DNA of 64,000 bases from Solibacillus sp. FSL W7-1436 (GCF_038007305.1 NZ_JBBOWV010000001.1:501501-565500); one strand, 5' to 3'. Counted from the first letter of the stretch, positions 1-9,846 are shown. Numbers and translations are program-made. Notes: a model not told the origin generated them from the sequence alone.

Positions 1-997
1 TTTGCTCCATCGCTGTATAAATAACATCCAAACCAAATGAGATGCCTACAGTCGAAAACTTTTCCTCTGAACCGATTAATCCTCCAATTGCATTATCGTA
101 ACGACCACCGCCTCCAATACTTGATTTAATTACACCATCTTTTAGAAATAGCTCATAAATGGTACCTGTGTATATTTCCAGACCTCGAGCTAGAAATGGA
201 TTAAACACACAACTTTCACCAACATTTAAAACTTGTAAATAATCCTGCAGCTCGATTAATTCTTCATAGCCTTGTTTAATTAATTCATTTTCCTCTCGGT
301 ACTTCTCAAAATAGGCAATTGTCGGATTCGCATTTAAAAATTGCTTAATTAACTCAATCGTTGAAGGTAAAAGGTTCTGTTCCTCCAGTTCTTTCAGTAA
401 AGTGACTTGGTCGATTTTCTCCATTTTATCCAGTATGAGAATGACGCTATTTATTTTTTGTTGAGGGACTTTAAAGTATTGCAATAATCCTGCCAATAGC
501 TTGCGATTATTGAATTGAATCACCATTTCAATATTTAGCTTGTTAAAAGCATCGATTGTCATCACCATCAGTTCAGCTTCTGCCGACTGTGATTCTATAC
601 CGACTACATCCACATCGCATTGAGTAAATTCTCTAAATCTCCCTGCTTTAATCGGTCCATCCCGAAATACTTTTCCGATTTCATAGCGCTTAAATGGCAT
701 TGAAAGCTGTGGATTCATCGCAATTACTTTCGCAAAAGGTATCGTCAAATCATAACGAAGCGCTAAATCGCGTTCTCCTCGATCTGTTAATGTGTACATT
801 TCCTTTAATATTTCAGCCCCGCCTGCATATTTGGAAGCCATTAACTCTGTATAGTTTAATATCGGCGTCTCCAGTGGCTTACATCCGTACAACATAAACG
901 TATCTTCTAAAGTGCGCCGAATGTTGCGTCTTACAACTTCCTGAGCCGGCAAGTAGTCCTGTGTTCCTTTTACATTTTGATAGTCAATTTTTTTCAT
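1..997 (-). CDS. hisS: Histidyl-tRNA synthetase, 5' part (3' end outside window)
   Basis: Class II aminoacyl-tRNA synthetase that charges tRNA-His in the cytoplasm. The first 332 codons lie here; the gene continues past the left edge. Visible motifs are KGTQDYLP near the N-terminus, the motif 2 region GRFREFTQCDVDVVG, the histidine-binding stretch LARGLEIYTG and SSIGGGRYDNAIGGL. The motif 2 form (REFTQCD) resembles the eukaryote/archaeal-like HisRS found as a second copy in some Bacillales more than the usual RQFHQ form; this is from memory, so the gene may be an extra hisS. The ATG at 997 is preceded by AGGAGGA at 1003-1009. A terminator and a short leader frame with two His codons lie upstream, suggesting attenuation. 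Confidence 0.9.
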   Translation of the reverse strand, partial: MKKIDYQNVKGTQDYLPAQEVVRRNIRRTLEDTFMLYGCKPLETPILNYTELMASKYAGGAEILKEMYTLTDRGERDLALRYDLTIPFAKVIAMNPQLSMPFKRYEIGKVFRDGPIKAGRFREFTQCDVDVVGIESQSAEAELMVMTIDAFNKLNIEMVIQFNNRKLLAGLLQYFKVPQQKINSVILILDKMEKIDQVTLLKELEEQNLLPSTIELIKQFLNANPTIAYFEKYREENELIKQGYEELIELQDYLQVLNVGESCVFNPFLARGLEIYTGTIYELFLKDGVIKSSIGGGGRYDNAIGGLIGSEEKFSTVGISFGLDVIYTAMEQ

Positions 998-1021
998 ACG
1001 AATCCTCCTGTTTTTGAGAAA

Positions 1022-1071
1022 TAAAAAAATCGTATAATGATAAAGCTCCAAAACGGCTTTATTATACGATT
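1022..1071 (-). terminator. Rho-independent terminator (putative attenuator) before hisS
   Basis: Perfect 11-bp outer stem (AATCGTATAAT with ATTATACGATT), an inner AAAGC/GCTTT stem, then a run of T on the minus strand. It lies between the leader frame and the hisS ribosome site, so it would stop hisS transcription unless read through. Confidence 0.8.
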
Positions 1072-1125
1072 CAATGCGAAAAAGTCTTCCTATTCATTAT
1101 TAAAAATTTAATAAAGATAGCAAGA

Positions 1126-1185
1126 CTACTTAGTATGAAGATGTAATTGTGCAAACTGCTGTCGAGTATAAATGAACCCTTTCAT
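1126..1185 (-). CDS. Putative 19-residue leader peptide of hisS with His codons
   Basis: The short frame encodes MKGFIYTRQQFAQLHLHTK followed by TAG. A purine-rich AAAAAGGGGGAAA (1191-1203 region) precedes its ATG. Its penultimate part reads His-Leu-His, and it ends about 55 bp before the terminator that precedes hisS. That order (leader with codons for the cognate amino acid, then terminator, then synthetase gene) is what ribosome-mediated attenuation would need. No T-box sequence (GGTGG..ACCGCG) was found between it and hisS. A palindrome TTATTAAA/TTTAATAA and an AGTCTT/AAGACT pairing follow the leader stop. The role is inference. Confidence 0.5.
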   Translation of the reverse strand: MKGFIYTRQQFAQLHLHTK

Positions 1186-1254
1186 CAAGTTTCCCCCTTT
1201 TTAATTACTACACTATACTGCATTCTTCCAGATTGTGTCAACTTAAGTTTCAGA

Positions 1255-1390
1255 ATTTTCTTTTTATAGTTGAAGAAGTTCTCATTTAATTTGAGATGTT
1301 CTAATATGACTTTCCGATACTCTAATAACGCTTGAACCTTTTCTAATATCCCCAAGTTATCTTCTAATAAAATTTCGATCACCCTTAATC
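1255..1390 (-). repeat. TATTAGAA 21-bp array A (reverse orientation)
   Basis: Four cores appear as TCTAAT on the plus strand, spaced exactly 21 bp (about 1309, 1330, 1351 and 1372), with more decayed flanks. It is the only array here in the reverse orientation. It creates a 65-codon open frame (1185-1382, minus) rich in LLE/ILE heptads whose stop overlaps the hisS leader ATG; I do not regard that frame as a gene. Confidence 0.8.
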
Positions 1391-1518
1391 TCCCAACAAT
1401 TGTTAATTTTCTGCATAATTTTTTTTATTTCATTTATTAAATGACAAGTATACGTTAAAATTGAAAATGTTGGAGGTCGAACCTCTACAGAATGTATTTA
1501 AAGTAAAGGACTGATGAA

Positions 1519-2493
1519 ATGAAAAGAGGATGGTTGTTTTTGATGAGTCTTCTCGTTGTAGTCGTGCTCTCTGCCTGCTCACAGAAGTCAGAGGAAGAGA
1601 AAAAGGAACGGGTGAAAATTGGGGTCATGCTGTCAGATGCAGGACTTGGTGATCAGTCGTTTTCAGATATTGCTTTTGAAGGTCTCGAAAAAGCACGCGA
1701 TGAATTAAATATAACATTTGATTACCGTGAACTTGAATTTACCGGTACATATAAGCAAGGGCTGGAAGAGCTCGTTGAGGAAGGACAGGATCTGATCATT
1801 GGAATCGGGTTTACGGTCCAGGAGGATATGGAGGCCGTTGCCGCTGCCAATCCGGACGAGCAGTTTTTACTGATCGATGCTGTGTCGGACTTGCCGAATG
1901 TTCATAACATAACATTTAAAGAAGATGAAGGTTCCTACTTACTCGGGGCACTCGCTGCGATGAAATCAGACAGCAATACAATCGGATTTATCGGTGGTAT
2001 TGAAAATGAGGTAATCGAACGTTTTGAAACCGGATTTAAATCAGGTGCCAAACAAGTAAATCCCGATACAGAAGTGCTATCCGTTTATGCGGGGAATTTC
2101 GGTGATGATCAGCTTGGTGCTTCCATTGCACAGGATATGATTGAACAAGGCGCGGACTTTATTTATCCCGCTGCAGGCTTTACAGGTGTTGGCTCCATTT
2201 TAGCGGCACAGGAAGCCGGTGTATATGCATTCGGCGTGGACAGCGATCAGTTTTTCCTTGCTGAAGATACGATTGTTTCTTCCATGCTGAAACGGGTAGA
2301 TACAGCTGTTTATCAGGCAATTAAAGAAGTTTCGGAAACGGGGACCCTTTCGGAAAAAGATAAAGTGCTTGGCATTAAAGAAAATGGTGTAAGTCTAGCA
2401 CCAATCCGTGTTGTGAATTTAACTGCACAGGAACAAAAGCAAATTGAAAACCTACAGCAGGAGCTTGCGGACGGGCAACTGACGATTAAGTAG
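1519..2493 (+). CDS. BMP family ABC-type substrate-binding lipoprotein (Med/TmpC-like)
   Basis: Membrane-anchored solute-binding protein of the basic membrane protein (BMP) family, whose members bind nucleosides or related ligands outside the cell. The 324-residue protein starts with a signal peptide and lipobox LSAC (Cys20). The periplasmic-binding-protein fold follows, with [25 protein letters not shown] at the start of lobe 1 and the family stretch [13 protein letters not shown] in lobe 2. AAAGGA precedes the ATG. No permease or ATPase genes follow; instead a chemoreceptor gene begins 19 bp downstream, so the protein may present its ligand to that receptor. That pairing is inferred from gene order only. 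Confidence 0.85.
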   Translation: MKRGWLFLMSLLVVVVLSACSQKSEEEKKERVKIGVMLSDAGLGDQSFSDIAFEGLEKARDELNITFDYRELEFTGTYKQGLEELVEEGQDLIIGIGFTVQEDMEAVAAANPDEQFLLIDAVSDLPNVHNITFKEDEGSYLLGALAAMKSDSNTIGFIGGIENEVIERFETGFKSGAKQVNPDTEVLSVYAGNFGDDQLGASIAQDMIEQGADFIYPAAGFTGVGSILAAQEAGVYAFGVDSDQFFLAEDTIVSSMLKRVDTAVYQAIKEVSETGTLSEKDKVLGIKENGVSLAPIRVVNLTAQEQKQIENLQQELADGQLTIK

Positions 2494-2512
2494 AAGAAAG
2501 GATCGTACAACA

Positions 2513-4162
2513 GTGAAATTAAAACAAAAAATATTAATATTGGCATTGTTACCGCTAATATTAGCTGTCTGTATTATCGCTTATAATATTAGTCAGCTTA
2601 TGAGCCTGAATGCATCAACGGAAGAAGTGGTGGATTCCTTGGTTGCTTTTGAGGAGTTAAACAGCTCGGTACAAAGCCTGCAGAAATCATTGAGCGTCTA
2701 TTCGATCAATGTGTCTGAAAACAACAAGTATAATATTGAAACAGATTTAGCGCGAACAGAAGAAATTTACAATAGTCTGCAAAGCAGTTTTTCAACAGAT
2801 CGCCAACGTCAGATTAGTGCACATTTTGAAGAAAAATTCACTAAAATTGCTGAAGCGACTACAGCTTCCCTACAGGAAACAAATGTGGCGGAAATTAAGC
2901 GCCAATCCCAGCGTACACGAGGAATTGTCAATGATGTAATCGAGTTGAAACGTGATGTCAGCGCAAACTATACCGCAATGCAGCAAGAGCTTGGCAATAA
3001 AATTAATGCCATTACATGGATTTCCATTATTTCAGCGATCGCACTTATTATCGTAAGTGTTGTATCGGCTCTGTATTTTACAAACAGAATTGTTGGCCGC
3101 ATCAGTCGATTAACTGCAGGTGCAAAAGAAATTGCTGCAGGGAATTTAAATGTGCAGTTTGAAGATAAAGAGGCTGACGATGAAGTTGGCGAACTGCAGG
3201 TTTCATTCCGCCAAATGACCGGCAATTTAAAGGAAATCATTACACATGTATCGGACAGTTCAGATCAGGTTGCAGCATCTGCCGAAGAATTGATGGCCAG
3301 TGCCGATGAAACAATGCTTGGCACAGAACTGATTTCCACTTCCATTCAAAATGTATCGGATGCAGCGGACAAGCAAAAAGAAATGTCGAACGCCTCTGCC
3401 TCCTTTGCACAAAAAGTATTAGAAGAGGCTGAGGAAATTGCGAATCAGGCGAATCAGGCAACAACCTTGTCTAATTCAACAAATGAAAAAATTGAAAAAG
3501 GTTCGGTATATGTTGAAAACACTGTATCTCAAATGAATCTCATTCAATCAACAGTCGATGAAACAGCTGATTCTTTAACACTCCTTGCTAGCCGTACGAC
3601 TGAGATCGTCAATATACTAAAGCTTGTACAGGATATTTCCGATCAGACGAACCTGCTTGCCTTGAATGCTGCAATCGAAGCAGCGCGTGCGGGTGAAGCT
3701 GGTAAAGGCTTTGCCGTTGTCGCGGATGAAGTGAAAAAATTGTCCGAGCAGACGAAGCAGTCGGTATCCGATATTTCGCGAATTGCCGTTGAGATTGAAA
3801 ACGATACGACGACAACCGTTGCATCTATTCAGCAAGTGAAGGATCGCGTCAATGCGGGGATCACAATTTCGTATGATACGAAGGCAACGTTTGACGAAAT
3901 TCTGGCTATTATCGGTCAAGTACAAAACCAGGTAACCGAGATTACAGCTGTGTCTGATAGTATTCATTCGAAAATGGCATCTGTATCAGAGCAATCACTG
4001 CAAATGGCGGCAGTCTCCGAAACTATGGCCGATAATGCCGTGTCGGTCGCATCCGCTTCAGAAGAGCAGCTTGCCTCGATGTCAGAAGTAAATACCGCAG
4101 CAGGTTCCCTTGCCCATCTTGCTGAAGAGTTGCAAGGTATTGTGGCGAAGTTTAGAACTTAA
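2513..4162 (+). CDS. Methyl-accepting chemotaxis protein
   Basis: Membrane chemoreceptor that controls CheA. The 549-residue protein has TM1 at about 7-25, an extracellular helical ligand domain of about 140 residues, TM2 at about 166-188, a HAMP domain at about 190-245 and a long cytoplasmic coiled-coil signalling domain. The hairpin tip [31 protein letters not shown] is canonical. The start is GTG with AAAGGA upstream; the methionine-like start plus [14 protein letters not shown] gives a normal TM1. It lies 19 bp after the BMP lipoprotein gene, so the two are probably one transcript, ended by the terminator at 4170. The ligand is unknown; a BMP-bound ligand is a reasonable guess. Confidence 0.92.
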   Translation: MKLKQKILILALLPLILAVCIIAYNISQLMSLNASTEEVVDSLVAFEELNSSVQSLQKSLSVYSINVSENNKYNIETDLARTEEIYNSLQSSFSTDRQRQISAHFEEKFTKIAEATTASLQETNVAEIKRQSQRTRGIVNDVIELKRDVSANYTAMQQELGNKINAITWISIISAIALIIVSVVSALYFTNRIVGRISRLTAGAKEIAAGNLNVQFEDKEADDEVGELQVSFRQMTGNLKEIITHVSDSSDQVAASAEELMASADETMLGTELISTSIQNVSDAADKQKEMSNASASFAQKVLEEAEEIANQANQATTLSNSTNEKIEKGSVYVENTVSQMNLIQSTVDETADSLTLLASRTTEIVNILKLVQDISDQTNLLALNAAIEAARAGEAGKGFAVVADEVKKLSEQTKQSVSDISRIAVEIENDTTTTVASIQQVKDRVNAGITISYDTKATFDEILAIIGQVQNQVTEITAVSDSIHSKMASVSEQSLQMAAVSETMADNAVSVASASEEQLASMSEVNTAAGSLAHLAEELQGIVAKFRT

Positions 4163-4169
4163 TTGTATG

Positions 4170-4201
4170 CCGAAATCCTTTTATAGGGTTTCGGTTTTTT
4201 T
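4170..4201 (+). terminator. Terminator after chemoreceptor gene
   Basis: CCGAAATCC pairs with GGGTTTCGG and is followed by seven T. It closes the BMP-chemoreceptor unit just before repeat array B. Confidence 0.85.
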
Positions 4202-4215
4202 ATGGGGTTTGGGAT

Positions 4216-4652
4216 GGTTTTATTATAGGGATTCTGGTTAAGTTTATTAGAAGTTTTCTTATAATGGGCTTCTGGTGCGAGATGTTTGCTTATGTAGCGG
4301 TTTACGGGATATGGTTTGGTGTTTTATTAGAAGAGTTGCGCATGATTTTAGAAGATGGCGGTGGGTTATTAGAACATTGACAAAGTTTATTAGAAGTTTT
4401 CAATAAATGGGCTATTGGTGGAGGTAGTTTTCCTTGTTTTGCGGTGTGTGGTTTACGGTTTGGTGTTTTATTAGAAGAGTTACATCCGATATTAGAAGAT
4501 TGCACTGTGATATTAGAACATTCACTGACTTTATTTGAACATCTCGGATACTTATTAGAAAAACTGGCACTTATATTAGAAAATCCAACTTTTATTAGAA
4601 CATTTTTCGCTATATTAGAACAACCCAGCAATTTATTAGAAAATGCACCCCA
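4216..4652 (+). repeat. TATTAGAA 21-bp array B
   Basis: About 15 cores in three blocks separated by two related spacers of roughly 60-80 bp. Within blocks the period is 21 bp, for example 4328-4390 and 4470-4580. The right end carries the ordered tail seen in other arrays: a 19-bp unit ending ACTTTT, a 20-bp unit ATTAGAACATTTTTCGCTAT, then ATTAGAACAAC. Stop-poor frames run on both strands (4444-4686 plus, 4302-4730 minus), but neither has a convincing ribosome site. The array fills most of the 685-bp gap between two chemoreceptor genes. Confidence 0.9.
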
Positions 4653-4847
4653 GAAACTTAATTCCATACATAAAACTGGAATATGACGAAATATCGTACT
4701 TAAAACAATAGAAATATTACTTAATCCCAAAACTTTAATTCAAGACTAAATAAGTATTCTCTCTTTTTAAAAGTAAGTCTTAAGTACTTTAAATTTAAAC
4801 CGAAGTTATAGATATATTTTAAGTATGACATTCGGAGGAAAATAAAT

Positions 4848-6533
4848 ATGAATATTGGAAAGAAACTGTTCGGTAGTTTTGGTATCGTTATTGTAATTCT
4901 CATTTTTCTTTCAATTTTTTCTGTCATTAAAATGACTGAAATCGAAGAGGATTATTCGTATGTAATTGATGGGGCCGTATTTAATGCGATGGAGTTATCG
5001 GCAATTCAAAATGCGACATCATTACAGGGACTATATATCCGTTCCTATGTTTTACGCCAAGATCCAACTGATATAGAAAGTCTTACTACTCAAAGAGAAA
5101 CAATTGCAGAAAAAATCGGTGAAATCGAAGGATTATTTAGAACCGCTAAAATGCAGGAACAATTAAGCATATTAAAAGAACAACAAGCTTTATATAACGG
5201 CTATGTAGAAGAAGTAATTGCGTACGTCGATAATGAAGAAACAGATAGAGCGTATAATATGTTATTCGAATTCGCTGTACCAGCTAACCGCAATATTCAG
5301 CAAACAATCAATGGTATGGTTGATTTCCAAAAGGAACAGATGAACACTACAAGTAAAGAAACAACTGAAAGCGCAAATATGATTAAAATTTCGCTTATTA
5401 CAATTTCTGTGATAGGTACACTCATTGCAGTTGCTTTAGCCATCTTTATTACACTCAACATTACTCGCCCTTTACACAGATTAACAAATGCGGCAAATGT
5501 GATTGCGAACGGTGATTTACGAGAAGAAGATGTTCATGTGAAAACAAAAGATGAGATTGGCGAACTTGCGGCTGCTTTTAATGCAATGAAAGCCAGTCTT
5601 TCCAGCTTAATCAGTAATGTATCGTTGAACGTTTCAAGTACAACAGCTGCTTCAGAACAGCTGGCGAGCAGTACCGATGAAGTGTCGGCTGCTTCTGCTG
5701 ATATTGCAAAACGTGTGGAAACTGTTGCTGAAGGCGGTAGCAATGCGGCAGCAATCGGAAATGATTGTGCTGTTGCTATGGATGAGACAGCTCAAGGTGT
5801 AAGCCGAATCGCTGAAGCCGCGCAAGTATTGAACTCTCATGCGATGGACATGCAGACAATTGCAGGAGAAGGCGGTCATACATTACAGACAGCTGAACAG
5901 CAAATGTCGGTTATTCAACAATCTTCTTATGAAACAAAAGAAAAAATTAAACAGCTGAGCAGACAATCTGCCGAAATCGAGAACATTACAAAAGTGATTA
6001 CGGATATTACAGATCAGACAAACCTGCTTGCTCTAAATGCAGCAATTGAAGCGGCCCGTGCAGGAGAACATGGGAAAGGGTTTGCCGTTGTCGCTGACGA
6101 AGTGCGCAAACTGGCAGAGCAATCGAAAAGCTCAGCATCACAAATTGCCGGCCTCACATCGACAATTCAAAAAGATACGAGAGAAGTTGAAGAAAGCGTC
6201 AATACAACAGCTCAAAATGTCGATCAAGGTGTTGTCTACTTACAAAATGCGCAAGTTTCATTTAATCATATTGTCGGGTCCATCACAGAGATGACTGCTC
6301 AAATTCAGGAAGTTTCTGCATCGTCCGAACAAATTTCCGCAAGTACCGAGGAAGTTGCAGCATCTATTGCTGAAATGGCTCATGCAGCTAACAGCGCTGC
6401 CGGTGAGATTGGCATTGTCCTATCAGCAGTTGAAGAACAAACTGCTACAATGCAGGAGATTAACGAGGTCGCCCAATCATTGAGTGAAGGTGCCGTCGGA
6501 GTTCAAGAACAAGTCAATCTATTTAAAGTGTAG
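4848..6533 (+). CDS. Methyl-accepting chemotaxis protein
   Basis: 561-residue chemoreceptor. TM1 lies at about 9-28, an extracellular four-helix-bundle type domain at about 30-180 and TM2 at about 182-205. HAMP follows ([19 protein letters not shown]), then the signalling domain with the tip [44 protein letters not shown] sits 9 bp before the ATG. The gene is monocistronic, bounded by array B upstream and a strong hairpin at 6545 downstream. Its sequence differs clearly from the receptor at 2513, so this is not a recent tandem duplicate. The ligand cannot be read from the sequence. Confidence 0.93.
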   Translation: MNIGKKLFGSFGIVIVILIFLSIFSVIKMTEIEEDYSYVIDGAVFNAMELSAIQNATSLQGLYIRSYVLRQDPTDIESLTTQRETIAEKIGEIEGLFRTAKMQEQLSILKEQQALYNGYVEEVIAYVDNEETDRAYNMLFEFAVPANRNIQQTINGMVDFQKEQMNTTSKETTESANMIKISLITISVIGTLIAVALAIFITLNITRPLHRLTNAANVIANGDLREEDVHVKTKDEIGELAAAFNAMKASLSSLISNVSLNVSSTTAASEQLASSTDEVSAASADIAKRVETVAEGGSNAAAIGNDCAVAMDETAQGVSRIAEAAQVLNSHAMDMQTIAGEGGHTLQTAEQQMSVIQQSSYETKEKIKQLSRQSAEIENITKVITDITDQTNLLALNAAIEAARAGEHGKGFAVVADEVRKLAEQSKSSASQIAGLTSTIQKDTREVEESVNTTAQNVDQGVVYLQNAQVSFNHIVGSITEMTAQIQEVSASSEQISASTEEVAASIAEMAHAANSAAGEIGIVLSAVEEQTATMQEINEVAQSLSEGAVGVQEQVNLFKV

Positions 6534-6544
6534 AAAACATAAAA

Positions 6545-6580
6545 AACGCAAAAGCTGCAAATCAGCTTTTGCGTTTCTTT
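6545..6580. terminator. Bidirectional terminator
   Basis: AACGCAAAAGCTG/CAGCTTTTGCGTT stem with A-rich and T-rich flanks. It lies between the converging chemoreceptor gene and the DUF3243 gene and can serve both. Confidence 0.85.
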
Positions 6581-6616
6581 GTATGATTGGATTCTACTAA
6601 ACTCTAATCCAACGTA

Positions 6617-6922
6617 TTAATCTGCTTGGACCATTTTCACTAGCACACTGGCCAATGATTTCTTTTCGCTTTCATCTGCTACTTTCCATAATTCCTGCAG
6701 CACTTTTTCTTCACTGTTTCGAGGTTCTTCGTTTTTAGCTAAATGATCCGCTACAAACTTGGCACCCTTTGCCAACATGTCATCGCTCAATCCTAGACGT
6801 TCACCTTTAGCAAGCTGGTCATTCAAATAGCTTTTGAACGTTGAAAAGCTTTCTAAAATCTGATCTTTTTTTTCTGGAGATAATTCATCAAGTTTCTTGT
6901 TAATGTTATTCACTTCACTCAT
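6617..6922 (-). CDS. DUF3243 family protein (YmfJ-like)
   Basis: Small soluble, charged, all-helical protein of 101 residues without signal or membrane segment. The stretch FKSYLNDQLAKGERLGLSDD, followed by the C-terminal EEKVLQELWKVADESEKKSLASVLVKMVQ, matches the DUF3243 pattern of Bacillus YmfJ. It is somewhat longer than YmfJ at the N-terminus. AGGAGGAATT precedes the ATG. The biochemical role of the family is not established. It is a single-gene unit ended by the hairpin at 6545. Confidence 0.75.
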   Translation of the reverse strand: MSEVNNINKKLDELSPEKKDQILESFSTFKSYLNDQLAKGERLGLSDDMLAKGAKFVADHLAKNEEPRNSEEKVLQELWKVADESEKKSLASVLVKMVQAD

Positions 6923-7043
6923 TTTGTAATTCCTCCTAGATTGTGTTTTGGCGTTCCCCTAACAATTACCCGCCCTATTTGTTATTAAACTTTATTTTAA
7001 AAATCTTCTAAATAAAGGTTTTGGATTACATAACATTCGTAAT

Positions 7044-7083
7044 AAAAAATGGGCACTGCTTCACCTTTGAGTGTGCAGTGCCC
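7044..7083 (-). terminator. Terminator of BCCT transporter gene
   Basis: GGGCACTGC/GCAGTGCCC stem followed on the minus strand by a T-rich run (7044-7050). Confidence 0.85.
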
Positions 7084-7103
7084 AACTTTACTTAGGATAA
7101 AAT

Positions 7104-8666
7104 CTATTTTCCAGGTTTATTTTCATTTTTTTCGATTTGTTCCATAATCCGTTTATGGCGACGTACATCCCGCTTCGTAATAGGAATGACTTCATGTCTG
7201 ATCATCTTAAAGAAGGAGACAATGAGTAACAGCATGACGACGGTAAATGGCAGAGCTGAAATGAGGGAAGCCGTCTGCAATGCTTCAAGTCCACCTGAAA
7301 ACAACAGTACACTTGCAATTGCAGCAATTAATACACCCCAGATGACTTTTAATCGATTGTGAGGGTTCATTGTCCCTTTATCCGTCATACTTGCCATAAT
7401 AAATGTCGCTGTATCGCCTGATGTAATAAGGAAAATTACGATTAAAACAATCCCGAGAATCGAGGCGATCGTTGTTAACGGAAGCTGTTCGAGCATAAGG
7501 AATAGGGCAACAGTCAAATCCGTATCAACCGCTTCGGCAATTGATGTTCCTTTGTTTAAATCAAAGTAAAGTGCTGAACCGCCAAATACCGCAATCCAGA
7601 AACAAGAGATAACCGGCGGAATGATTAAAACGCCGACGATAAATTCACGAATTGTACGCCCTCTCGATACGCGCGCTACGAAAGACCCGACGAAAGGTGA
7701 CCAGGCAATTGCCCACGCCCAGTAGAAAATTGTCCAATCCTTTACCCACGTTCCTCCTGCATACGGCTGCAAACGTAAGCTGTACTGCACGAAATTCGTA
7801 ATATAATCACTGATTGCTAAAACGAAACTTTCCAATATGAACACTGTAGGGCCTGTAACAAAAACAAATAATAGTAAAATCAGGGCTAAGTACATGTTTA
7901 CATTACTTAATATACGAATCCCCTTTTGCAGACCGCTTATAGAAGATGCCATATATCCAATGAAAACTATGCCAATAATTCCCACCTGTACCCAAATGGA
8001 TATCGGTACATTAAAGACGGCATTTAACCCACCGTTCGTTTGCAGAACACCTAAGCCGATTGATGTGGCAACACCCATTACTGTAGCGATTACAGCCAAA
8101 ATATCAATCGTATTTTTAATACCGCGATTTGTTCCTGTGACAGGCTCTAACGCTGTAGAAATTAATAAATCCCTTTTTTTATTGAACTGCATATAGGCCA
8201 TAACTAATCCTATAATTGCAAACACTGACCATTGGCTGATTCCCCAGTGGAAAAAAGCATAGCCCATCGCAAGACGTGCTGCATCCGTCGTTTGCGCCTG
8301 AACATCGTTAAACGGTGTTTTAAAGTAATGACTCATCGGTTCGGCAACACCCCAGAAAACTAATCCGATACCAAGACCTGCCGCGAACAACAGTGCAATC
8401 CATGTATGGAACTTGAATTCCGGTCGCGCATCTTTACCACCTAAACGGATTTTCCCGAACTTGGAGATTGCCAATACTAAAAGAAAGACAATAATAATAA
8501 ATACGGACAGCAAGTAGAACCATCCAAAATAATCGGTTGTTAAACCAAACAAATATGTAGCAATATTACTGAAGGCATCGGGTGCCACGCTCCCAAAAAT
8601 AACACAAATTAAAATAAATGCTGCTGATACTGTAAATACAGTATTCGAAAAATATTTCCCTTTCAT
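7104..8666 (-). CDS. BCCT family betaine/choline/carnitine transporter
   Basis: Sodium- or proton-coupled uptake of quaternary ammonium compounds, usually for osmoprotection, at the cell membrane. The 520-residue protein has about 12 membrane segments. It carries the glycine-rich helix MGVATSIGLGVLQTNGG and the BCCT signature region with FYWAWAIAWSPFVGSFVARVSRGRTIREF. The length is typical of the OpuD/BetP type, and the short charged C-terminal tail (KRDVRRHKRIMEQIEKNE) is of the kind that senses osmolarity in relatives. AAGAGGTG precedes the ATG. The substrate (glycine betaine versus choline or carnitine) cannot be set from sequence alone. Confidence 0.9.
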   Translation of the reverse strand: MKGKYFSNTVFTVSAAFILICVIFGSVAPDAFSNIATYLFGLTTDYFGWFYLLSVFIIIVFLLVLAISKFGKIRLGGKDARPEFKFHTWIALLFAAGLGIGLVFWGVAEPMSHYFKTPFNDVQAQTTDAARLAMGYAFFHWGISQWSVFAIIGLVMAYMQFNKKRDLLISTALEPVTGTNRGIKNTIDILAVIATVMGVATSIGLGVLQTNGGLNAVFNVPISIWVQVGIIGIVFIGYMASSISGLQKGIRILSNVNMYLALILLLFVFVTGPTVFILESFVLAISDYITNFVQYSLRLQPYAGGTWVKDWTIFYWAWAIAWSPFVGSFVARVSRGRTIREFIVGVLIIPPVISCFWIAVFGGSALYFDLNKGTSIAEAVDTDLTVALFLMLEQLPLTTIASILGIVLIVIFLITSGDTATFIMASMTDKGTMNPHNRLKVIWGVLIAAIASVLLFSGGLEALQTASLISALPFTVVMLLLIVSFFKMIRHEVIPITKRDVRRHKRIMEQIEKNENKPGK

Positions 8667-8787
8667 ATGTTCACCTCTTTGTATACATTAAAAAGAAAAT
8701 ACCCATATTATGCTATTTTTAAACATTAATAAAAGGAACGTTACTATTTCCCTATAATTTATTTGACCATTCTTAAAGGATTCGCTC

Positions 8788-9543
8788 TTAAGTTTTATTA
8801 TTTTTAAAATACCAGACGGCTGCGTTCGAATATAAAATTTTCTCGCTGGCCTGTGCATCAAAAAGTTGCTGGATGAGTGTAATATCGGCAACTTCAAACG
8901 GCCTTTTTGCCCGGGTGGACGGCAAATCGGTACCAAACATCAGTGCATCCGGGTTCATACGGTAAATCTCCCGCAGTGCTTTTTTCACATCCAGCTCGAC
9001 ACGCCCGAAACCGGTCGCTTTCACACGTACCCCTTTATCGACCAGCTTCAGTAAATGCGGCAGCCCTTCCTCGGATAACCCTAGATGATCAATCGAAATG
9101 GCCGGTAATTTCTCAATCGTTGCAGCAATTTCAGGCAATTCTTTCGCATCGATATACAGCTCGCTATGCCAGCCGACCAATGCATGCACACGTCGTGCAA
9201 AATAATCGAGCTTCGATAAATCTTCCGAGCCTCCGCGTTTAATATTAAAGCGCAATGCTCTCACACCATTTTTATGCAATGCTTCGATTTCTTCGTCTGA
9301 CACTGTATACGGCAATTGGGTTACACCGCAAAATGCCGGGCCCAGCTGCTTTAGCGAATCAAGTAAATACGTTTGATCAAATCCTTGAAATGACCCTGAA
9401 ACAATTGCTCCGCCTTTAATCGCTAAATCTTTTGTTTCCTCGCTATATGCTGCTGCATCATAGCTTGGCGGCATATATCCCTGACTTTCGATAATCGGAA
9501 ACTGATAATCGATAATATGAAAATGCGCATCAAAAATTCTCAT
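8788..9543 (-). CDS. Amidohydrolase family (amidohydrolase 2 type) metal-dependent hydrolase
   Basis: TIM-barrel hydrolase or decarboxylase of 251 residues. Metal-binding motifs are DAHFHI near the N-terminus (residues 5-10), SIDHLG in the middle and MFGTDLPS towards the C-terminus, followed by the family's closing NA (YSNAAVWYF). The likely substrate class is a lactone or a carboxylated ring, but nothing local fixes it. The ATG has GGAGAAGAG upstream. It is divergent from array C and lies upstream of the BCCT gene on the same strand, with a 120-bp gap and no clear terminator between them. Confidence 0.8.
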   Translation of the reverse strand: MRIFDAHFHIIDYQFPIIESQGYMPPSYDAAAYSEETKDLAIKGGAIVSGSFQGFDQTYLLDSLKQLGPAFCGVTQLPYTVSDEEIEALHKNGVRALRFNIKRGGSEDLSKLDYFARRVHALVGWHSELYIDAKELPEIAATIEKLPAISIDHLGLSEEGLPHLLKLVDKGVRVKATGFGRVELDVKKALREIYRMNPDALMFGTDLPSTRAKRPFEVADITLIQQLFDAQASEKILYSNAAVWYFKNNKT

Positions 9544-9611
9544 TTCTCTTCTCCCCCTTTTGTTTTTACTATATATTTTTTGCCAACATATGTCTCATGA
9601 TAGCGGATCAG

Positions 9612-9792
9612 TTTTATTAGAACATTTAGTACGGAAATTAGAAAATAGCAGCTGCTTATTTGAAGTTTGGAGTGGTTTATTTGCACATTTGGTGGGGTTA
9701 TTCGAACATTTGGCTATTATATTAGAACATCCGGTTTTTATTAGAACTATTTTTGTTATATTAGACCATTTTAAAATTTATTAGAACATCTA
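9612..9792 (+). repeat. TATTAGAA 21-bp array C
   Basis: About nine cores, several degenerate (TTATTTGAAG, TTATTTGCAC, TTATTCGAAC), mostly 21 bp apart. It ends with the shortened units (TTTTTATTAGAACTATTTTTG) seen in other arrays. It lies between the 5' end of the amidohydrolase gene and the 3' end of the lipoprotein gene. Confidence 0.88.
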
Positions 9793-9813
9793 GGAGGAGC
9801 TTGGCACCCTCTA

Positions 9814-9846
9814 TAAAAAAGACTGTAAGGGATTAACCCTACAGCC
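9814..9846 (-). terminator. Terminator of lipoprotein gene
   Basis: CTGTAAGGG/CCCTACAG stem with a minus-strand T run at 9815-9820. Confidence 0.8.

Noticed and set aside
1022-1200. T-box leader for hisS
   Set aside because: Terminator is present, but no T-box bulge sequence or specifier-stem pattern could be found.
1185-1382. 65-codon frame on the minus strand with LLE/ILE heptads
   Set aside because: Coiled-coil-like look comes from array A cores. No good ribosome site; treated as repeat.
3617-3967. Antisense frames within the chemoreceptor genes
   Set aside because: Shadows of strongly biased coding sequence on the other strand, with no signals of their own.
4302-4730. Long open frame on the minus strand across array B (SN(K/I)-rich)
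   Set aside because: It exists because the 21-bp period (7 codons) has no stop in this frame. There is no ribosome site, composition is purely the repeat, and the opposite strand has a similar frame. Same reasoning for 4444-4686, 9560-9784, 33276-33539, 40457-40642 and 40639-40827.
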